DNA from: Sulfitobacter sp. S190
GTDB taxonomy: Bacteria > Pseudomonadota > Alphaproteobacteria > Rhodobacterales > Rhodobacteraceae
NCBI RefSeq assembly: GCF_025141935.1
Contig: NZ_CP081120.1
Span: 186,001 to 250,000 of the forward strand
DNA: 64,000 bases
Direction of reading: 5' to 3'
The notes beneath the pieces are model-generated. The model searched no databases. It was not told where the DNA came from and saw only the letters and a program-made list of their open reading frames with translations. Position numbers and translations under genes: made by a program. Below are positions 54,935 to 64,000 of this stretch, in pieces; position 1 is the first letter of the stretch, and every line of letters starts with the position of its first letter.

Positions 54935-54948
54935 TTGATCCAGATCAA
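54935..54948. promoter_or_regulatory. FNR box between hemN and fnrL
   Basis: TTGATCCAGATCAA, a perfect TTGAT-N4-ATCAA dyad. Its centre is 42 bases upstream of the hemN ATG and 12 bases from the fnrL ATG at 54953. The distance fits activation of hemN and repression of fnrL by its own product. Confidence 0.88.
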
Positions 54949-54952
54949 AAAA

Positions 54953-55684
54953 ATGAACATTGAAATATCCGCACCGGTGAAGTGCAGTGCCTGTCCAATT
55001 CGCCACCGTGCTGTTTGCGCGCGGTGTGATAACGCCGAACTGGTGGCCCTAGACTGCATCAAGAGTTATCGCAGCTTCAAAGCGGGGGATGCGATCTTGT
55101 GGCGGGGCGAGCCGCTGAACTTTGTGGCGTCGGTGGTCGAAGGTGTGGCGGCACTTTCCAAAACGCTCGAGGACGGGCGCACACAGATGGTGGGTCTCTT
55201 GCTGCCGTCCGATTTTATCGGGCGCCCGGGGCGCAGCGAAATCGAATTCGACGTCACGGCGACGACAGACGTCACATTGTGCTGCTTCGAGCATCGTCCT
55301 TTCGAGAAAATGGTGATCGAGACGCCCCACCTGTCGCAGCGGCTGATGGAGCTTGCTCTGGATGAACTGGATGCGGCGCGCGACTGGATGTTGTTGCTGG
55401 GCCGCAAGACGGCGCGTGAAAAGATCGCAACCTTTATAGAGATGCTGGTGCGTCGGTCGCGCGTGGCAGAACTGGGGGCCGATGCGCAGATTCCGATGCA
55501 TCTGACCCGTGAGCAGATCGCGAATTACCTTGGCCTCACGCTGGAAACCGTCAGCCGGCAGTTCAATGCGCTCAAGAAAGACGGGATCATCGGATTTTCT
55601 GACCGCCGGCATTTCCAGGTGACAAACCTTGCCGCTTTGCACGACGCGACAGGCGACGATGCCGATGGGGGCATGATTACGTAA
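54953..55684 (+). CDS. fnrL: FNR-type oxygen-responsive regulator FnrL
   Basis: A 243-aa CRP/FNR-family activator with an oxygen-labile [4Fe-4S] cluster. N-terminal cysteines C11, C14, C22 and C25 appear in CSACPIRHRAVCARC; C110/C111 supply the distal ligand. The cNMP-like fold follows, and the C-terminal HTH is LTREQIANYLGLTLETVSRQF. The start is ATG 54953. A TTG at 54935 is part of the FNR box and is rejected. FNR boxes upstream of hemN, ccoN and ccoG make it the local regulator of microaerobic respiration. Confidence 0.94.
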   Translation: MNIEISAPVKCSACPIRHRAVCARCDNAELVALDCIKSYRSFKAGDAILWRGEPLNFVASVVEGVAALSKTLEDGRTQMVGLLLPSDFIGRPGRSEIEFDVTATTDVTLCCFEHRPFEKMVIETPHLSQRLMELALDELDAARDWMLLLGRKTAREKIATFIEMLVRRSRVAELGADAQIPMHLTREQIANYLGLTLETVSRQFNALKKDGIIGFSDRRHFQVTNLAALHDATGDDADGGMIT

Positions 55685-55706
55685 AGCGCCCCGGATCAGC
55701 GCAAAG

Positions 55707-55720
55707 TTGATCCAGATCAA
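55707..55720. promoter_or_regulatory. FNR box upstream of ccoN
   Basis: TTGATCCAGATCAA, identical to the box at 54935. Its centre is 88 bases from the ccoN ATG, so activation from -41.5 would start transcription near 55755 and leave a leader of about 47 bases. Confidence 0.88.
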
Positions 55721-55801
55721 AGCCGCTGTGCGCAGCTCTTTCTAGAAGGAGGATGCGAACAGGGGCGTCATGCGATGCTCTGACAAGTCGAGGGCATTGT
55801 A

Positions 55802-57406
55802 ATGGAATACTTCAAACTCATTCTTCTGGGTCTTGTGGCGATCATCGCTGCGATAGCCAGCAACTGGGGGCATGATCTGGCCTTCCGGGTGCATGGTTTT
55901 CTGATCATGGCGATTGCGGCAGGCATGTTCATCTGGGTGCTGCGCAACACCGACGAGCCGCGCGTGATGAGCTATGACAACGGAAACTATTTTGACGGTG
56001 TTATCCGGGCGGGCGTCATTGCGACCGCATTCTGGGGCGTTGCCGGGTTTCTGGTGGGCACGTTCATCGCCTTCCAACTGGCGTTTCCGGTGCTGAATTT
56101 CGATTGGGGCCAGCCTTTTACCAACTTCGGCAGACTGCGCCCGCTGCACACCTCTGCGGTGATCTTTGCGTTTGGCGGCAACGCCCTGATCGCAACCTCG
56201 TTTTACGTGGTGCAACGCACCAGCGGCACGCGGCTTTGGGGCGGCAATACAGCATGGTTCGTGTTCTGGGGCTACCAGCTTTTCATCGTGCTGGCGGCGA
56301 CGGGATATCTGCTCGGGGCAACACAGTCCAAAGAATACGCCGAACCCGAATGGTACATCGACATCTGGCTGACGATCGTCTGGCTGGCCTATCTCGCGGT
56401 CTATCTCGGCACAATTTTCAAGCGCCGTGAAAAGCATATCTACGTGGCCAACTGGTTCTTCCTGAGCTTCATCATCACGGTCGCCATGCTGCATGTGGTG
56501 AACAACCTGTCGATCCCCGTCAGCATCTGGGGCAGCAAATCCGTGCAGGTGTTCTCCGGTGTGCAGGATGCCATGACGCAGTGGTGGTATGGCCACAACG
56601 CCGTGGGCTTTTTCCTGACGGCGGGTTTCCTGGGGATGATGTACTACTTTGTTCCCAAACAGGCCGGTCGCCCGATCTACAGCTACAAACTGTCGATCAT
56701 CCACTTCTGGGCGCTGATCTTTCTGTATATCTGGGCGGGTCCACACCACTTGCATTACACCGCCTTGCCCGATTGGGCGGCGACCCTTGGCATGGTGTTT
56801 TCCATCGTGCTGTGGATGCCCAGCTGGGGTGGCATGATCAACGGCCTGATGACGCTGCAAGGCGCGTGGGACAAGCTGCGGACCGATCCGATCTTGCGGA
56901 TGTTCGTCCTGAGCCTCGGGTTCTACGGCATGTCCACCTTCGAGGGGCCGATGATGTCCATCCGGGCGGTCAATTCCCTGAGCCACTATACAGACTGGAC
57001 CATCGGTCACGTGCATTCCGGCGCGCTGGGCTGGAACGGCATGATCACTTTTGCCTGCCTTTACTTCCTCACACCGAAACTGTGGGGCCGGGCGCAGATG
57101 TATTCGATGTCCGCCATCAACTGGCACTTCTGGTTGGCCACACTGGGTATCGTTCTTTACGCCGCTTCGATGTGGGTCGCTGGGATTACCGAAGGGTTGA
57201 TGTGGCGCGAGGTCGACGATCAGGGCTTCTTGGTGAACTCGTTCGCCGACACGGTCAGCGCCAAATACCTCATGTACATCGTACGCGGGATTGGCGGGGT
57301 GCTGTTCCTGTCGGGGGCGCTGGTGATGGTCTGGAACATGTTCATGACCATCCGCGGGGCACAGCCCGCGACCGCCGCCCTGCCCAACGCAACCCCAGCC
57401 GAATAA
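55802..57406 (+). CDS. ccoN: cbb3-type cytochrome c oxidase subunit I
   Basis: Catalytic subunit with low-spin heme b and the b3-CuB centre, 534 aa and about twelve to fourteen helices. Visible metal-site segments include [20 protein letters not shown] (heme His), [15 protein letters not shown] and [14 protein letters not shown] (CuB His pair). The later [13 protein letters not shown] carries the heme b3/b histidines. It heads ccoNOQP, with 12 bases to ccoO, under an FNR box. Confidence 0.97.
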   Translation: MEYFKLILLGLVAIIAAIASNWGHDLAFRVHGFLIMAIAAGMFIWVLRNTDEPRVMSYDNGNYFDGVIRAGVIATAFWGVAGFLVGTFIAFQLAFPVLNFDWGQPFTNFGRLRPLHTSAVIFAFGGNALIATSFYVVQRTSGTRLWGGNTAWFVFWGYQLFIVLAATGYLLGATQSKEYAEPEWYIDIWLTIVWLAYLAVYLGTIFKRREKHIYVANWFFLSFIITVAMLHVVNNLSIPVSIWGSKSVQVFSGVQDAMTQWWYGHNAVGFFLTAGFLGMMYYFVPKQAGRPIYSYKLSIIHFWALIFLYIWAGPHHLHYTALPDWAATLGMVFSIVLWMPSWGGMINGLMTLQGAWDKLRTDPILRMFVLSLGFYGMSTFEGPMMSIRAVNSLSHYTDWTIGHVHSGALGWNGMITFACLYFLTPKLWGRAQMYSMSAINWHFWLATLGIVLYAASMWVAGITEGLMWREVDDQGFLVNSFADTVSAKYLMYIVRGIGGVLFLSGALVMVWNMFMTIRGAQPATAALPNATPAE

Positions 57407-57418
57407 GGAGCAACACCA

Positions 57419-58144
57419 ATGGCATTTCTGGATAAACACGCCATCCTTGAACGCAGCCCGACCTTGCTGCTGACCTTTTCGCTGCTGGTCGTGACAGTGG
57501 GCGGGATTGTCGAAATCGCGCCGCTGTTCTGGCTCGAGAACACCATCGAGGAAGTGGAGGGCGTACGCCCCTACTCACCGCTCGAACTGACAGGGCGCGA
57601 CATTTATATCCGTGAAGGGTGCTACACCTGTCACAGCCAGATGATCCGGCCCATGCGCGACGAAGTCGAACGCTACGGTCACTACTCGCTGGCGGCGGAA
57701 TCGATGTACGACCATCCCTTCCAGTGGGGATCGAAACGCACCGGGCCGGATCTGGCGCGTGTCGGCAACCGGTATTCGGACGCCTGGCATGTGGATCACC
57801 TGATGGATCCGCAGTCTGTCGTACCCGAAAGCATCATGCCCAAATACGCGTTTCTCGCGCAGACCAACGTGTCGGCGGACCAGATCGAGCCGCTTTTGCG
57901 CACACACCGTTTCGTGGGCGTGCCCTACACGGACGAAATGATCGACGCGGCGGCGGCCGATCTGCGGGTGCAGGCCGATCCTGATGGTGACTATGACGAC
58001 ATGCTTGAACGGTATCCCGGAGCGGCCGTCAGCAACTTTGACGGCCAGCGGGCGCTGACCGAAATGGACGCGCTTATCGCCTACCTGCAGGTGATGGGCA
58101 CCATGGTCGATTTCTCGACATTCACCCCCGATGCCAGCCGATAG
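57419..58144 (+). CDS. ccoO: cbb3-type cytochrome c oxidase subunit II (mono-heme)
   Basis: A 241-aa membrane-anchored c-type cytochrome. One N-terminal helix ([20 protein letters not shown]) is followed by the heme site C68-Y-T-C71-H72 in [12 protein letters not shown]. It relays electrons from CcoP to CcoN. The ribosome site AAGGAG stands before the ATG, and ccoQ follows 6 bases after. Confidence 0.97.
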   Translation: MAFLDKHAILERSPTLLLTFSLLVVTVGGIVEIAPLFWLENTIEEVEGVRPYSPLELTGRDIYIREGCYTCHSQMIRPMRDEVERYGHYSLAAESMYDHPFQWGSKRTGPDLARVGNRYSDAWHVDHLMDPQSVVPESIMPKYAFLAQTNVSADQIEPLLRTHRFVGVPYTDEMIDAAAADLRVQADPDGDYDDMLERYPGAAVSNFDGQRALTEMDALIAYLQVMGTMVDFSTFTPDASR

Positions 58145-58150
58145 GAGGCG

Positions 58151-58387
58151 ATGATGGATACCTACTCACTACTACGCCAGTTCGCCGACAGCTGGGTTCT
58201 GCTCGCCATGTTCGGTTTCTTTCTGGGCACTGCGGTGTGGGCGTTTCTGCCCAGCCAACGCAGCGCCCGCGAAGATGCGTCGATGATCCCGTTCCGCGAG
58301 GACGGAGCGACAAGGAACTGCACAGGCGCGTGCGCCGACTGCAAGGCAAAGGCCCTGCGCCAGAATGCTGAAAGGACAGATCAATGA
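58151..58387 (+). CDS. ccoQ: cbb3-type cytochrome c oxidase subunit CcoQ
   Basis: A 78-aa single-helix protein (WVLLAMFGFFLGTAVWAFLP) with a hydrophilic tail containing DDASMIPF-like sequence and three Cys. It stabilises the oxidase. There are two adjacent ATG codons; AGGAGG precedes. Its stop overlaps the ccoP start by 4 bases. Confidence 0.93.
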   Translation: MMDTYSLLRQFADSWVLLAMFGFFLGTAVWAFLPSQRSAREDASMIPFREDGATRNCTGACADCKAKALRQNAERTDQ

Positions 58388-59247
58388 GCGACAAGAAGGT
58401 TGATCAGGAAACCGGTGTCGAAACCACCGGACACAGCTGGGACGGCATCGAAGAGCTGAACAATCCGTTGCCGCGGTGGTGGCTGTGGACGCTCTATGCC
58501 ACGATCATCTGGGGCGTGGGCTATACCATCGCCTATCCCGCGTGGCCGATGATTTCGGGGGCAACGGCAGGTGTCTTGGGCTATTCCACCCGCGGTGAGG
58601 TCGTTCAGGATATCATCGACCACGACGCCAAGAACAGCGCGCTGGTCGCTGATCTGCTGGAGACCGATATTGCAACGCTCGCCCCCGGGGACGATTTGCA
58701 CCGGTACGCCGTGGCGCGGGGTGGGTCGGTGTTCCGGGCGCAGTGCAGCCAATGCCACGGGTCCGGTGCTGCGGGGGCCAAGGGCTATCCCAACCTTCTG
58801 GATGACGCCTGGCTCTGGGGCGGTGACGTGGAAAACATCGCCTACAGCGTGCGCCACGGCATCCGCAACCTGACGGATCTTGATGCGCGGTATTCTGAGA
58901 TGCCCGCATTCGACGAACTGCTCGAGGATGCCGAAATCGACGCAGTCGTCGAATATGTGGTCAGCCTGTCGGCACCGGAATTCGACGCGGACATAGCTGC
59001 CGAGGGGGCCGTGATCTATGCGGACAACTGCTCGGCCTGCCACGGCGAGAATGCCATGGGCGATCGCGAATTGGGCGCGCCGAACCTGTCGGACGCAATC
59101 TGGCTCTATGGCGGCGATCGCGCGACGCTCGAAACAACCGTCCGGCAGGCGCGCTTTGGTGTGATGCCCGCCTGGGGACAGCGTCTGAGCGAAGAAGACG
59201 TCCGTGCGGTTTCCGTCTACGTTCATAGCCTTGGAGGGGGCGAGTAG
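58384..59247 (+). CDS. ccoP: cbb3-type cytochrome c oxidase subunit III (di-heme)
   Basis: A 287-aa protein with an N-terminal helix (WWLWTLYATIIWGVGYTIAY) and two c-type heme sites, C121-S-Q-C124-H125 and C216-S-A-C219-H220. It accepts electrons from soluble or bound cytochrome c, which the bc1 complex encoded at 1-2715 can reduce. It is the last gene of ccoNOQP, followed by a terminator. Confidence 0.97.
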   Translation: MSDKKVDQETGVETTGHSWDGIEELNNPLPRWWLWTLYATIIWGVGYTIAYPAWPMISGATAGVLGYSTRGEVVQDIIDHDAKNSALVADLLETDIATLAPGDDLHRYAVARGGSVFRAQCSQCHGSGAAGAKGYPNLLDDAWLWGGDVENIAYSVRHGIRNLTDLDARYSEMPAFDELLEDAEIDAVVEYVVSLSAPEFDADIAAEGAVIYADNCSACHGENAMGDRELGAPNLSDAIWLYGGDRATLETTVRQARFGVMPAWGQRLSEEDVRAVSVYVHSLGGGE

Positions 59248-59283
59248 ACGGAAAAGCGGGCGCCCCGGCGGGGGTTGCCCCAG

Positions 59284-59331
59284 ACCCCGAAGCGGTCCTG
59301 TTCGCAAAACTGCACCGCTTCGGGGTTTCTT
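59284..59331 (+). terminator. Rho-independent terminator after ccoP
   Basis: A perfect 13-base stem (ACCCCGAAGCGGT and its complement) with a 17-base loop, then TTTCTT. Its tail overlaps the first bases of the FNR box of ccoG. Confidence 0.85.
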
Positions 59332-59343
59332 GACCCAGATCAA
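59330..59343. promoter_or_regulatory. FNR box upstream of ccoG
   Basis: TTGACCCAGATCAA, one base off the consensus dyad. Its centre is 60 bases from the ccoG ATG, giving a predicted start near 59378. Confidence 0.82.
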
Positions 59344-59396
59344 GGCAACGGTCCTGCCGCTGCCTTATCCAGACACTGCGAACAGGAAGTCTGACC

Positions 59397-60941
59397 ATGA
59401 CCAACCCCTCTCTTTACGCACCGCGTGAACCGATATTTCCCCGCCGCGTCAGCGGCTTTTTCCGCCGTTTGAAATGGTGGATCATGGGCGTGACGCTGGC
59501 GATCTATTATCTCACGCCATTCATCAGGTGGGACCGCGGACCGAACCTGCCGGATCAGGCGGTCCTGATCGATCTTGCCAGCCGGCGGTTCTACTTTTTC
59601 TGGATCGAAATCTGGCCGCATGAATTCTACTTCGTGGCAGGTCTGTTGATCATGGCGGGGCTGGGCCTGTTTCTGTTCACCTCGGCGCTGGGGCGGGTGT
59701 GGTGCGGCTATACGTGCCCCCAAACGGTCTGGACCGATCTGTTTATCCTCGTTGAGCGTTGGATCGAGGGCGACCGCAACGCGCGTGTCCGCCTGCACCA
59801 TGCGCCCTGGTCGTTTCGTAAATGGCGGCTGCGACTGACCAAATGGGTGGTTTGGCTGCTGATTGCGGTGGCGACCGGCGGGGCGTGGGTGTTCTATTTC
59901 ACCGATGCGCCGCAGCTGGCCCGCGATCTGGTGTCACTCAATGCCGCGCCGGTTGCCTATATCACCATTGCGATCCTGACCCTGACCACCTTTGTGTTTG
60001 GCGGTTTCATGCGTGAACAGGTCTGTATCTACATGTGCCCGTGGCCGCGGATTCAGGCCGCGATGATGGATCCCGATACAATCACGGTGGCCTATCGCGA
60101 ATGGCGGGGCGAACCGCGCGGCAAAGGCAATGTGCGCAAGCGTGACCGGGTGGCCGCCGAACAGGCCGCCAAAGAGGCGCAGGCCGCAGGGCCGGGGCAG
60201 GCCCGCTATGCGCCCACGCCCTATCCGAACCCCAAGCTGCAGATCGGGGGTGCGCCGCAGGCGGAGGCCGCGACCAATGAGCATGGCGATTGCATCGACT
60301 GCATGGCCTGCGTGAATGTGTGCCCCATGGGGATCGACATCCGCGATGGCCAACAGATGGAGTGTATCACCTGCGCGCTGTGTATCGACGCTTGCGATGA
60401 TGTGATGGACAAGATCGGCAAGCCGCGCGGGCTGATTGACTATATGGCGCTGTCGGATGAACCCGCCGAACGGGCGGGCGGTGCACCCAAACCGATCTGG
60501 CGGCACGTTCTGCGCCCGCGGACGATTGTCTACACCGCGCTTTGGTCCTGCATCGGGTTGGCGCTGCTTTACGGGCTGTTTATCCGGTCGGACATCGAAC
60601 TGACCGTGAGCCCCCAGCGCAATCCGACATACGTGGTTCAATCCGACGGATCGATCCGCAACATCTATGACATCCGCTTGCGCAACAAACAGGGTGAAGC
60701 GCGGCAATTCCATCTCAGCCTGACAAGCGATGCGCTCTTGCGGATCGAACTGGAGGGCCGGCAGGGGCAGCTGAACGTGCCTGTGCCCGCCGACACCACG
60801 GTACTGCAACGGGTGTATGTGACCGCCCGCCCGCAGGACGCCGCCGCCACAGCCGACCGGACCGATCTGCGGTTTTGGGTCGAGGATCTGACCACGGGTG
60901 ACCGCGCCGGGCGCGCCACCACTTTCAACGGGAGAGAATGA
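59397..60941 (+). CDS. ccoG: cbb3 oxidase accessory protein CcoG (FixG), polyferredoxin
   Basis: A 514-aa membrane iron-sulfur protein needed for cbb3 maturation, linked to copper reduction. Membrane helices alternate with Cys sites WCGYTCPQTVWTD and CIYMCPWPRIQ. Two ferredoxin-type clusters follow (CIDCMACVNVCP and CITCALCIDAC near residues 300-335), and an Ig-like C-terminal domain ends the protein. It starts the ccoGHIS operon and overlaps ccoH by 4 bases. Confidence 0.96.
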   Translation: MTNPSLYAPREPIFPRRVSGFFRRLKWWIMGVTLAIYYLTPFIRWDRGPNLPDQAVLIDLASRRFYFFWIEIWPHEFYFVAGLLIMAGLGLFLFTSALGRVWCGYTCPQTVWTDLFILVERWIEGDRNARVRLHHAPWSFRKWRLRLTKWVVWLLIAVATGGAWVFYFTDAPQLARDLVSLNAAPVAYITIAILTLTTFVFGGFMREQVCIYMCPWPRIQAAMMDPDTITVAYREWRGEPRGKGNVRKRDRVAAEQAAKEAQAAGPGQARYAPTPYPNPKLQIGGAPQAEAATNEHGDCIDCMACVNVCPMGIDIRDGQQMECITCALCIDACDDVMDKIGKPRGLIDYMALSDEPAERAGGAPKPIWRHVLRPRTIVYTALWSCIGLALLYGLFIRSDIELTVSPQRNPTYVVQSDGSIRNIYDIRLRNKQGEARQFHLSLTSDALLRIELEGRQGQLNVPVPADTTVLQRVYVTARPQDAAATADRTDLRFWVEDLTTGDRAGRATTFNGRE

Positions 60942-61393
60942 TGCAACGCGAAATCAAGGGATGGCATGTTTTCAGTGTGTTTGCGCTGGCCTTCGGGATC
61001 ATCATATCGGTCAATCTGACACTGGCGTTCAATGCGGTGCGCACCTTTCCGGGGCTCGAGGTGAAAAACTCCTATGTGGCCAGCCAATCGTTCGATCGCG
61101 ACCGCACGGCGCAACTGGCGCTGGCCTGGGACGTGCAGGCAACGCTCGAGGGCGATGAGCTGGTCTTGCGGATCGTCGATAACGGGCAGCCCATCGCACC
61201 CGAAATCGAAACCGCAACGTTTGGCCGCGCCACGAGTGTTGCGCAGGATCAGACGCCCGATTTCCGCTTCGAGCGCGGTGCATTGCGCGCAGACGTAGTG
61301 GCAGGCGCGGGCAACTGGAACCTGCGGATCAAGGCCCGCGCAGCGGACGGCACCCTGTTCCAGCAGCGCATCATCGTGGAGCCGGGCGCATGA
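60938..61393 (+). CDS. ccoH: cbb3 oxidase accessory protein CcoH (FixH)
   Basis: A 151-aa protein. One N-terminal helix (HVFSVFALAFGIIISVNLTL) precedes a periplasmic domain with the FixH opening AFNAVRTFPGLEVKNSYVAS. It is required for oxidase assembly. It overlaps ccoG and ccoI by 4 bases each. A second ATG directly follows the first. Confidence 0.92.
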   Translation: MMQREIKGWHVFSVFALAFGIIISVNLTLAFNAVRTFPGLEVKNSYVASQSFDRDRTAQLALAWDVQATLEGDELVLRIVDNGQPIAPEIETATFGRATSVAQDQTPDFRFERGALRADVVAGAGNWNLRIKARAADGTLFQQRIIVEPGA

Positions 61394-63507
61394 TATCGGC
61401 CTGTCCTGCATGTGCAGCGGCGCCCGCGGCCGAAGATGTGGCCCTGCCAGATGCGTTGCAGTTTTCGCTGCCCGACATCCACTGCGCCGCCTGTATCGGC
61501 AAGATCGAGCGCGGGCTCGCCGATTTGAAAGGCGTGGCGTCGGTCCGCGTGAACCTGTCGTTGAAGCGTTTGTCGGTCACCGGCGCGCTGCCTGCGCCGC
61601 GCATTGTGGCCGCGCTCGCCGATCTGGGTTTCGAAGCTTTCCCGCTCGACGCCGAAGCATTGGCCCGAGCCCGTGACACCAAGGGGCGCAGCCTGCTGAC
61701 CCGCATGGCGGTGGCAGGATTTGCCATGATGAACGTGATGCTCTTGTCGGTGGCGGTGTGGTCGGGGGCGCAGGACGCCACCCGCGATCTGTTCCACCTG
61801 ATTTCCGCGATGATCGCCTTTCCCGTCGTGGCCTATTCCGGGCAGCCGTTCTTTGCGAGCGCGTGGTCCGCGCTGCGGGTGCGCCGCCTGAACATGGATG
61901 TGCCGATTTCACTGGCGATTTTGCTCGCCGCCGCGATGTCGCTCTACGAGACATTGAACGGGGGGCATCACGCCTATTTCGACGCCGCGCTGTCGCTCAC
62001 GTTTTTCCTGCTGATCGGCCGCTACATGGATCACCAGACCCGCAGCGCAGCGCACTCGGCCGCCAAGGAATTGACAGCACTGGAGGTTCATACTGCAACC
62101 CGCCTGCACGGCGCGCGCTCCGAGACGGTGAATGTGTCCGATCTTGGCATTGGCGATGTCGTGTCGGTGCCTTCGGGCGCGCGGGTTCCTGTCGATGGCA
62201 TCATCCTTGACGGCGCGGGGCTGATGGACCGGGCATTTCTCACCGGCGAAAGTGCTGCGGTTCACGTCAAGGTCGGCGATGCCGTGCAGGCGGGTGAGGT
62301 CAATCTGGCCGCACCCCTGCGCCTGCGGGCCACTGCGGTCGGGCAGGATACGACATTGCGAAGAATGGCGGCTTTGGTCGAAACCGCAGAAAACGGGCGC
62401 AACAGCTATACCGCGTTGGCCGACCGTGCGGCCCAGATCTATGCCCCCGCAGTGCACCTGCTGGCGTTTGCCGCATTTGCGGGCTGGGCGTTTGGAACGG
62501 GTGACATCCGACACGCGCTCAATATCGCGATCGCGGTTCTGATCATCACCTGTCCCTGTGCGTTGGGGCTGGCGGTGCCCGCGGTGTCCACGGCGGCCAT
62601 CAGCCGGCTTTTCTCGGCGGGCTTTCTCGTCAAACATGCGACGGCGCTGGAACGGATGGCCGAGGTCACGCGGATTGTGTTCGATAAGACAGGCACCCTC
62701 AGCCAGCCCTCAGCGATCATCCCCGACAGCATGGGCGCACGGGACCGCCAGATTGCGCTCGCCCTCGCGCAGGCATCCGACCACCCGATGTCGCGCGCGG
62801 TTGTGACCGCGTTGCCGGGCACGTCTGCGGCCCAACTGGGCGATGTGCAGGAGAAGCCCGGTCAAGGTGTCGAAGCGATGGCGGAAGAGGGCCGCGTGCG
62901 GCTGGGACGTGGCGCATGGCTGGGGGCCGGGTTCGACGGGTTCGGGCTGCGGATCGGCGATACAGACCCGCAACCGATCGACATGCACGAAGCCGTGCGG
63001 CCCGGTGTAACCGACGCGCTGGCGCGCATTGATCTGCCCGCGCAAATTGTAACCGGCGACGCCGAAGCACCCGCCCGCAAGCTGGGCGAAACGCTGGGGC
63101 TTCCCGTGGTCTGGCAGGCCCGCCCCGACGACAAACTGAACCTGATCGCCGCGCACCAGAACGATGGCGCGCGTGTGCTGATGGTGGGGGACGGGCTGAA
63201 TGATACCGCTGCGCTGGCGGCTGCGCATGCGTCTCTTGCCCCGTCCACGGCGCTTGAAGCGTCGCGCAGTGCGGCGGATGTGGTGATCCTGAAAGAAGGG
63301 TTTGCCGATCTGCCGCTGGTGCTGAAAGTTGCCGCCGCCACCCGCCGCCTGTCGACACAGAATTTCGCCATTGCCGCGGTCTACAACTGCATTGCTATCC
63401 CCGTGGCGCTGGCAGGTTTCGCCACACCGCTGGCTGCCGCGCTCGCGATGTCGCTGTCGTCCATTACGGTGCTCCTGAATTCCCAACGCATGAGAGGTGT
63501 GAAATGA
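61390..63507 (+). CDS. ccoI: Copper-transporting P-type ATPase CcoI (FixI)
   Basis: A 705-aa P1B-type ATPase that supplies copper for the CcoN CuB centre. The N-terminus carries a CPAC pair and a heavy-metal-associated domain with HCAACIGKIE at residues 31-40. Transport motif TCPCALGLAVP, phosphorylation motif DKTGTL and hinge GDGLNDTAAL are present. It overlaps ccoH and ccoS by 4 bases each. Confidence 0.96.
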   Translation: MISACPACAAAPAAEDVALPDALQFSLPDIHCAACIGKIERGLADLKGVASVRVNLSLKRLSVTGALPAPRIVAALADLGFEAFPLDAEALARARDTKGRSLLTRMAVAGFAMMNVMLLSVAVWSGAQDATRDLFHLISAMIAFPVVAYSGQPFFASAWSALRVRRLNMDVPISLAILLAAAMSLYETLNGGHHAYFDAALSLTFFLLIGRYMDHQTRSAAHSAAKELTALEVHTATRLHGARSETVNVSDLGIGDVVSVPSGARVPVDGIILDGAGLMDRAFLTGESAAVHVKVGDAVQAGEVNLAAPLRLRATAVGQDTTLRRMAALVETAENGRNSYTALADRAAQIYAPAVHLLAFAAFAGWAFGTGDIRHALNIAIAVLIITCPCALGLAVPAVSTAAISRLFSAGFLVKHATALERMAEVTRIVFDKTGTLSQPSAIIPDSMGARDRQIALALAQASDHPMSRAVVTALPGTSAAQLGDVQEKPGQGVEAMAEEGRVRLGRGAWLGAGFDGFGLRIGDTDPQPIDMHEAVRPGVTDALARIDLPAQIVTGDAEAPARKLGETLGLPVVWQARPDDKLNLIAAHQNDGARVLMVGDGLNDTAALAAAHASLAPSTALEASRSAADVVILKEGFADLPLVLKVAAATRRLSTQNFAIAAVYNCIAIPVALAGFATPLAAALAMSLSSITVLLNSQRMRGVK

Positions 63508-63641
63508 ACGTTCTTGTCGTTCTAATTCCTGTGTCGCTGATCCTTGGGGGTGTTGGGCTGGTCGCCTTTTTGTGGACAGTACGGTCCGACCAGTATGACG
63601 ATGATCAGGGAAACGCCGCGCGGATATTGCTGGACGATTGA
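63504..63641 (+). CDS. ccoS: cbb3 oxidase maturation protein CcoS
   Basis: A 45-aa protein with one membrane helix (VLIPVSLILGGVGLVAFLW) followed by the family pattern WTVRSDQYDD and a short acidic tail. CcoS is needed for heme and copper insertion into CcoN. It overlaps the ccoI stop by 4 bases (ATGA) and ends the operon. Confidence 0.92.
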   Translation: MNVLVVLIPVSLILGGVGLVAFLWTVRSDQYDDDQGNAARILLDD

Positions 63642-63648
63642 ACCGCGC

Positions 63649-64000
63649 TCAGAGCAGCGTAGTGGCAAAATCGCCGCGCAGGGCAACCTCTAGCAGTTCC
63701 AGATCCTCGGACGCATCGCGGTACTGCGTGACCATGCCGGGCGGGATGACGAATGCGTCACCGGCCTGCAGGTCTCGATCATCCTGCCCCTCGGCGTGCA
63801 GCGTCATTGACCCCTCCATCACAAAGGTGAAGTGGATGTCGGCGTCGTGCCGGGAGCGCTGGCTTTGCGGCGCTGCGCCAACCGCGCGCACCACCTGAAT
63901 TCCTGCGACGCCTTTGGTGCCGTCGCTGATGCCGGTGTCACGCGCCCGAAAGCCGGGGAGGCGGAACGGAGCCCATGTCGCGCCGTCCTTGACGTGGTGC
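63649..64000 (-). CDS. Cupin-domain protein, 5' end off the window
   Basis: 116 codons are visible, reading into the window edge without a start. The double-stranded beta-helix motifs are HDADIHFTFVMEGSMTLHAEG in part (metal His region) and AGDAFVIPPGMVTQYRDASEDLELLEV. It is convergent with ccoS, 7 bases away. Small single-domain cupins bind varied ligands, so no function is given. Confidence 0.85.
   Translation of the reverse strand, partial: HHVKDGATWAPFRLPGFRARDTGISDGTKGVAGIQVVRAVGAAPQSQRSRHDADIHFTFVMEGSMTLHAEGQDDRDLQAGDAFVIPPGMVTQYRDASEDLELLEVALRGDFATTLL

Noticed and set aside
54935..54952. TTG start of fnrL at 54935
   Set aside because: These bases are the FNR box. The ATG at 54953 gives the expected distance to the cluster cysteines.
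55742..57439. A 565-codon open frame antisense to ccoN
   Set aside because: Composition artefact of the GC-rich third codon positions of ccoN; no recognizable domain, and ccoN is unambiguous.

Overview
The window is a GC-rich alphaproteobacterial chromosome segment, most likely from the Roseobacter group of the Rhodobacterales. The chromosomal genes fit this: a petABC cytochrome bc1 operon, a monomeric NADP isocitrate dehydrogenase, a TRAP transporter next to a GMC oxidoreductase, an sn-glycerol-3-phosphate-type ABC transporter, and a hemN / fnrL / ccoNOQP-ccoGHIS cluster with FNR boxes. The assignment rests on gene content and residue motifs only; no database search was possible.

Layout. 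1-2715: petA (5' end off the window), petB, petC, then a terminator shared with convergent mtaB-dapF. 4992-8551: tRNA-Lys, a divergent MarR/GNAT pair with two palindromic boxes, and icd. 8961-14193: ugpBAEC plus a translationally coupled endonuclease/exonuclease/phosphatase-fold hydrolase. 14190-17663: a 5-oxoprolinase operon (BASS-type transporter, pxpB, pxpC, pxpA). 17730-23785: GMC oxidoreductase divergent from a TRAP transporter (P, Q, M) and an IclR regulator. 23762-26019: a YcaQ-like glycosylase and a LacI regulator. 26154-26230: tRNA-Arg(CCT).

26184-53518 holds two integrative elements in tandem, built on the 3' half of tRNA-Arg. The tRNA 3' end is repeated as a perfect 47-bp copy at 43882-43928 and as a 15-bp remnant at 53504-53518. 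Each element has its own tyrosine integrase, and the two integrases flank the central repeat. Element 1 (about 17.7 kb) looks like an integrative mobilizable defence island. It has an O-like replication gene, a truncated relaxase with two nested mob genes, a TIR protein, a PIN_8-like protein, a probable EVE-HNH nuclease, a HicA-like/HTH module under a perfect 28-bp palindrome, an orphan HigA, and a type I restriction-modification operon. In that operon three extra genes, two with nuclease-like motifs, sit between hsdS and hsdR.

Element 2 (about 9.6 kb) encodes a replication protein, HNH protein, large terminase, HK97-type capsid, connector, prohead protease, portal and integrase. I see no tail, lysis or baseplate gene. 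The most interesting reading is a capsid-forming phage satellite that would borrow tails from a helper phage; a shortened prophage is the main alternative.

53541-64000 is chromosomal again: hemN and fnrL diverge from one FNR box, followed by ccoNOQP (FNR box), ccoGHIS (another FNR box overlapping a terminator) and a partial cupin gene. Together with petABC this gives the two ends of a microaerobic respiratory chain: bc1 complex to cytochrome c to cbb3 oxidase.
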